DNA from: Eubacteriales bacterium
GTDB lineage: Bacteria; Bacillota; Clostridia; Lachnospirales; Lachnospiraceae
Assembly (NCBI GenBank): GCA_030531555.1
Contig: JAUNNI010000027.1
Span: 1,410-34,679 of the forward strand
Length of the DNA: 33,270 nucleotides
Direction: 5' to 3'
In this document: positions 30,709 through 33,270 of the stretch, in pieces
Layout of the letters: each line of letters opens with the position of its first letter
How positions within the stretch are numbered: the stretch's first letter is position 1
Made by a program: the position numbers and the translations under genes
The notes under the pieces: generated by a model
The model's database searches: none
What the model was told of the DNA's origin: nothing
The model's input: only the letters and a program-made list of their open reading frames with translations

Positions 30709-32448
30709 ATGGAAGTTGAAATTATTAAGGCAAAGAATAGAAATGAAGATTCTTATGCAATTCAAAAGTTTGATAGACTTAGAGTAGCAGCGTATTGTCG
30801 AGTTAGTACCGATGATGAAGATCAGATAAAAAGTTATAATTCGATGGTGAAACATTATACAGATCTTATTCAAAGCAGTGCTGATTGGGAATATGTGGGT
30901 GTATATGCAGATCGTGGTATTACAGGAACTAAAGTTGACAAACGAGAAGAATTTCAAAAATTAATAAATGATTGTCTTAATGGTAAAATAGACATGGTTA
31001 TTGCTAAAAGTATTCCACGTTTTGCCAGAAATACGCTGGATACATTAAAATATGTTCGTTTATTACGAGAAAAAAATGTTGCTGTCTATTTTGAAGTGGA
31101 AAAGATTAATACCATTAAAGATGGAGAGTTTCTTATGACAATTCTTTCTTCAGTGGCTCAGCAGGAAGTAGAGAATACTTCAGCTTATGTAAAAAAGGGC
31201 CTGAAGATGAAAATGAAGAGAGGAGAGCTAATTGGATTTCAAGGATGTATAGGATATGATTACGATTTGAATACAAAGACATTATCGGTGAATCCAGAAG
31301 GGGCTAAGGTGGTTGAGTATATATTTGAAAGATATATTAACGGAGCTGGTAGCACCGTAATTGCTCGTGAGTTGAATGAAAAAGGAATTCTAACCTACAG
31401 AGGAAATGAGTGGGTTTCTTCTACTATATTAGGTGTCTTGGAAAATGAAAAATATATAGGCGATATTCGAATGGGAAAAACATTTACGTTAGATCCTATA
31501 TCCAAGCGACGATTAGATAATCATGGTGAAGAAGAACAGTATTATATTCATGATCATCATGAGCCAATTATATCGAAAGAAGTTTTTGAAAAGGCTCAGG
31601 AGATTAGAAATCGAAGAAATGGTAAAAAGAAGAGTGCACTAGTAGGCAAACGAGAAAAATATAGTAGACAGTATGCGTTCAGCTGCCTGTTAGAATGTGG
31701 ATTTTGTGGTAGTAATCTATCCAGAAGGAATTGGCACAGTGGAACTGCGAACTGTAAAACTATATGGCAATGTGTTACTTCAACAAAGAAAGGTAAAAAG
31801 AATTGTCCAGATAGTAAAGGAATTCCAGAATATGTGATAGAAAAAGCATTTATGGAATCTTATCGTATGCTCTATTGCGAAAACAAAGAAATATTAGATC
31901 AGTTTTTAAAACGACTGGAAAAATCTTTGTCCGAAGAGAATTCTGAAAAGAATTTACATGTTATACAGACAAAGATAAGAAATCTAACAAATAAACGAAA
32001 TACATTATTGGATAAATATCTGGAAGATACAATTGATAAAGAACTGTATCAGAAAACAGATGGAAGATATACACAGCAGATTCTAGGATTAGAAGAAGAA
32101 CTTGAACTGATACAAAATCATCTTAGTGAGCAGGATGATTTAAAGAAGAGAATACAGGAATTTAAAAAAGTTCTTACTCAAAATGAGGGTATGACAGGAT
32201 TCGATCGTCATATCTTTGAGAGTATCATTGAAAAGGTTATCGTAGGTGGCTACGATGATGATGGCAAGAGGGATCCTTATAAACTTACTTTTATATATAA
32301 AACTGGATTTAAAAATACTGTTGATGATGCGAATGATAAGTTTGGCCTTCCTAAAAAGAAGCCGGGAAGAAAACCGAAAAATATGTGTTCCGATATTATT
32401 GACAATGTTAAAAATGTGTGTTCGAATGTAATTAACAACACATTGTGA
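30709..32448 (+). CDS. Large serine recombinase (integrase of an integrative element)
   Basis: The chosen ATG at 30709 follows AAAGGA and gives 579 residues. The frame could open at 30634 but without a site. The resolvase domain has the nucleophile Ser33 in AAYCRVSTDDEDQ, with YADRGITGTKVDKRE, KSIPRFARNTLDTL and FLMTILSSVAQQEVE as in TndX/TnpX-like enzymes. The recombinase domain and a zinc ribbon follow (CGFCGSNLSR, later Cys pair), then a coiled coil (about 395-490). The tail is PKKKPGRKPKNM plus a degenerate repeat CSDIIDNVKN / CSNVINN. It would insert or excise an element at short att sites. Its gene lies at the right end of the mobile block, as usual. It looks intact. Confidence 0.92.
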   Translation: MEVEIIKAKNRNEDSYAIQKFDRLRVAAYCRVSTDDEDQIKSYNSMVKHYTDLIQSSADWEYVGVYADRGITGTKVDKREEFQKLINDCLNGKIDMVIAKSIPRFARNTLDTLKYVRLLREKNVAVYFEVEKINTIKDGEFLMTILSSVAQQEVENTSAYVKKGLKMKMKRGELIGFQGCIGYDYDLNTKTLSVNPEGAKVVEYIFERYINGAGSTVIARELNEKGILTYRGNEWVSSTILGVLENEKYIGDIRMGKTFTLDPISKRRLDNHGEEEQYYIHDHHEPIISKEVFEKAQEIRNRRNGKKKSALVGKREKYSRQYAFSCLLECGFCGSNLSRRNWHSGTANCKTIWQCVTSTKKGKKNCPDSKGIPEYVIEKAFMESYRMLYCENKEILDQFLKRLEKSLSEENSEKNLHVIQTKIRNLTNKRNTLLDKYLEDTIDKELYQKTDGRYTQQILGLEEELELIQNHLSEQDDLKKRIQEFKKVLTQNEGMTGFDRHIFESIIEKVIVGGYDDDGKRDPYKLTFIYKTGFKNTVDDANDKFGLPKKKPGRKPKNMCSDIIDNVKNVCSNVINNTL

Positions 32449-32474
32449 AACAATTGCTCTATTAAGTCGCAAAT

Positions 32475-32500
32475 AAAAGGCTTGATTAAGAAGCCTTTTT
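32475..32500 (+). terminator. Terminator after the recombinase gene
   Basis: AAAAGGCTT (32475-32483) pairs with AAGCCTTTT (32491-32499) around a 7-base loop, with five T residues at the end. Confidence 0.82.
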
Positions 32501-32533
32501 ATGCAATCATCATGGAAGAATAAAGGAAAAAAT

Positions 32534-33145
32534 ATGGGAGTATCAAAAATTGTACTTACCGGAGGACCTTGTGGTGGAAAATCTACTGGATTGAAAAAGA
32601 TTCAGGAGGTTTTTACGGCAAGAGGCTACACTGTTCTTATTATAGAGGAAACAGCAACAGAACTGATTCCGAATGGATTGACACCGGGTGGTTGTCTCTC
32701 TCAGAAAGAGTATCAAAAATGTCAGATGAGCATTCAGATGGCAAAAGAGAGCGTTTTTGATTATGCATCAACACAGATTGATAATGAAAATATTTTGATT
32801 TTTTGCGATCGTGGTGCCATGGATAATCGGGCTTATCTGACTGAAGAAGAATTTGTGGAAGCCTTGGAATTTATTGGATATTCGGAAGAAGAGCTTCTCA
32901 GTCATTATGACGCAGTCTTCCATCTGGTTACAGCAGCAAAAGGTGCGGAGGAGTTCTATACAACAGAGAATAACGTGGCTCGCACGGAAACAGTGGAAGA
33001 AGCGGCTGCCCTGGATGACCGGATTCTTTTGGCCTGGCAGAAACATCCCTACGTAAGAATCATCGATAATGCAAAAGATTTCGATGGTAAGATACAAAAA
33101 CTGATGGAAGAAATCACTTATTTTTTGGAAAGAGAAATGAATTAA
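32534..33145 (+). CDS. P-loop ATPase/kinase-like protein (AAA_28/NadR type)
   Basis: The ATG at 32534 has AAAGGAAAA upstream and gives 203 residues. A longer frame from 32501 would start in the terminator region. Walker A is GGPCGGKST (about 10-18). A Walker B-like NILIFCDRGAMDNRAYL and a lid region with Arg (NNVARTETVEEA) follow, as in the AAA_28 proteins related to thymidylate and ribosylnicotinamide kinases. It probably phosphorylates a small molecule, but the substrate is unknown. It follows the recombinase after 85 bases and may be the first host gene beyond the element's right end. Confidence 0.8.
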   Translation: MGVSKIVLTGGPCGGKSTGLKKIQEVFTARGYTVLIIEETATELIPNGLTPGGCLSQKEYQKCQMSIQMAKESVFDYASTQIDNENILIFCDRGAMDNRAYLTEEEFVEALEFIGYSEEELLSHYDAVFHLVTAAKGAEEFYTTENNVARTETVEEAAALDDRILLAWQKHPYVRIIDNAKDFDGKIQKLMEEITYFLEREMN

Positions 33146-33158
33146 GTGATAATTTATG

Positions 33159-33235
33159 AGTACTCGAAAGAAAGTCCAATGATTGATAGAAATTTTAACA
33201 ATCATGGAAGGACAAACTTTCGGGTACTTTTTCTA
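33159..33235 (+). terminator. Long nested terminator hairpin
   Basis: The outer stem AGTACTCGAAAG (33159-33170) and CTTTCGGGTACT (33217-33228) has one G-U pair. It encloses an inner stem GTCC-ATGATTG/CAATCAT-GGAC with a bulge, and the outer stem is followed by TTTTTCTATTTTTC. It closes the ATPase gene. Confidence 0.8.
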
Positions 33236-33270
33236 TTTTTCTTTAAAAAACGGGAAAAATTTGATATATA

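Overview
The window looks like a fragment of a gut-type Firmicutes genome, most likely a clostridial one (Lachnospiraceae or a relative). The support is strong AGGAGG-type ribosome sites, low to moderate GC, a conjugation block of the kind found in clostridial integrative elements, a large serine recombinase, and a B. subtilis-like dpp peptide uptake cluster. No rRNA, tRNA or CRISPR array was seen. The left edge lies inside an insertion sequence (IS), which suggests that this is a contig broken at repeats.

Layout. (1) 1-3749: an S58/P1 aminopeptidase (DmpA-like) and a HAD hydrolase, convergent, sit between the right end of one IS4-family copy (1-55) and a full IS4-family copy (2017-3749) whose transposase has one in-frame stop. 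(2) 3755-12546: remains of a conjugative or mobilizable element. It holds a truncated DUF4230 gene, small unknown genes, a PD-(D/E)XK-like nuclease with an unknown partner, a RadC/ArdC/zincin/YodL fusion protein, an XRE regulator, a PcfB-like protein with an internal duplication, a VirD4-type coupling protein (PcfC/TraG) and a small helix-turn-helix protein. No relaxase and no other type IV secretion genes are visible. (3) 12547-13963: a junction with an IS200-type tnpA fragment and a 3'-truncated IS630 copy that runs into a MATE efflux gene fragment.

(4) 14741-26139: the metabolic core. It has a D-amino-acid transaminase, a five-gene peptide ABC importer (lipoprotein, two permeases, two ATPases), an IS91-family element, an M55 D-aminopeptidase, an M42 aminopeptidase and a C26 gamma-glutamyl hydrolase. 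Together these could import D-residue-containing peptides, such as cell-wall peptides, hydrolyse them including at gamma-glutamyl bonds, and feed D-Ala/D-Glu to central metabolism. This resembles the B. subtilis dppA-E/ykf arrangement with different hydrolases. A consensus promoter and an overlapping palindromic operator precede the lipoprotein gene. (5) 26430-27714: a full-length IS630 at a CTAG target, in direct orientation to the partial copy, so the metabolic core is bracketed by 701-bp near-identical direct repeats. Its transposase also has one in-frame stop.

(6) 27834-32448: an AT-rich regulator and integration module with a small protein, an XRE regulator, a WYL-domain regulator, a second XRE-like protein, a SHOCT-like small protein and a large serine recombinase. 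(7) 32534-33145: a P-loop ATPase, perhaps chromosomal flank.

The simplest reading is a heavily IS-remodelled mobile element, with conjugation genes on the left and an integrase module on the right, surrounding a peptide and D-amino acid salvage cluster. Whether the cluster is true cargo, or chromosomal DNA stitched between element remnants by IS recombination or assembly, cannot be settled from the sequence alone.
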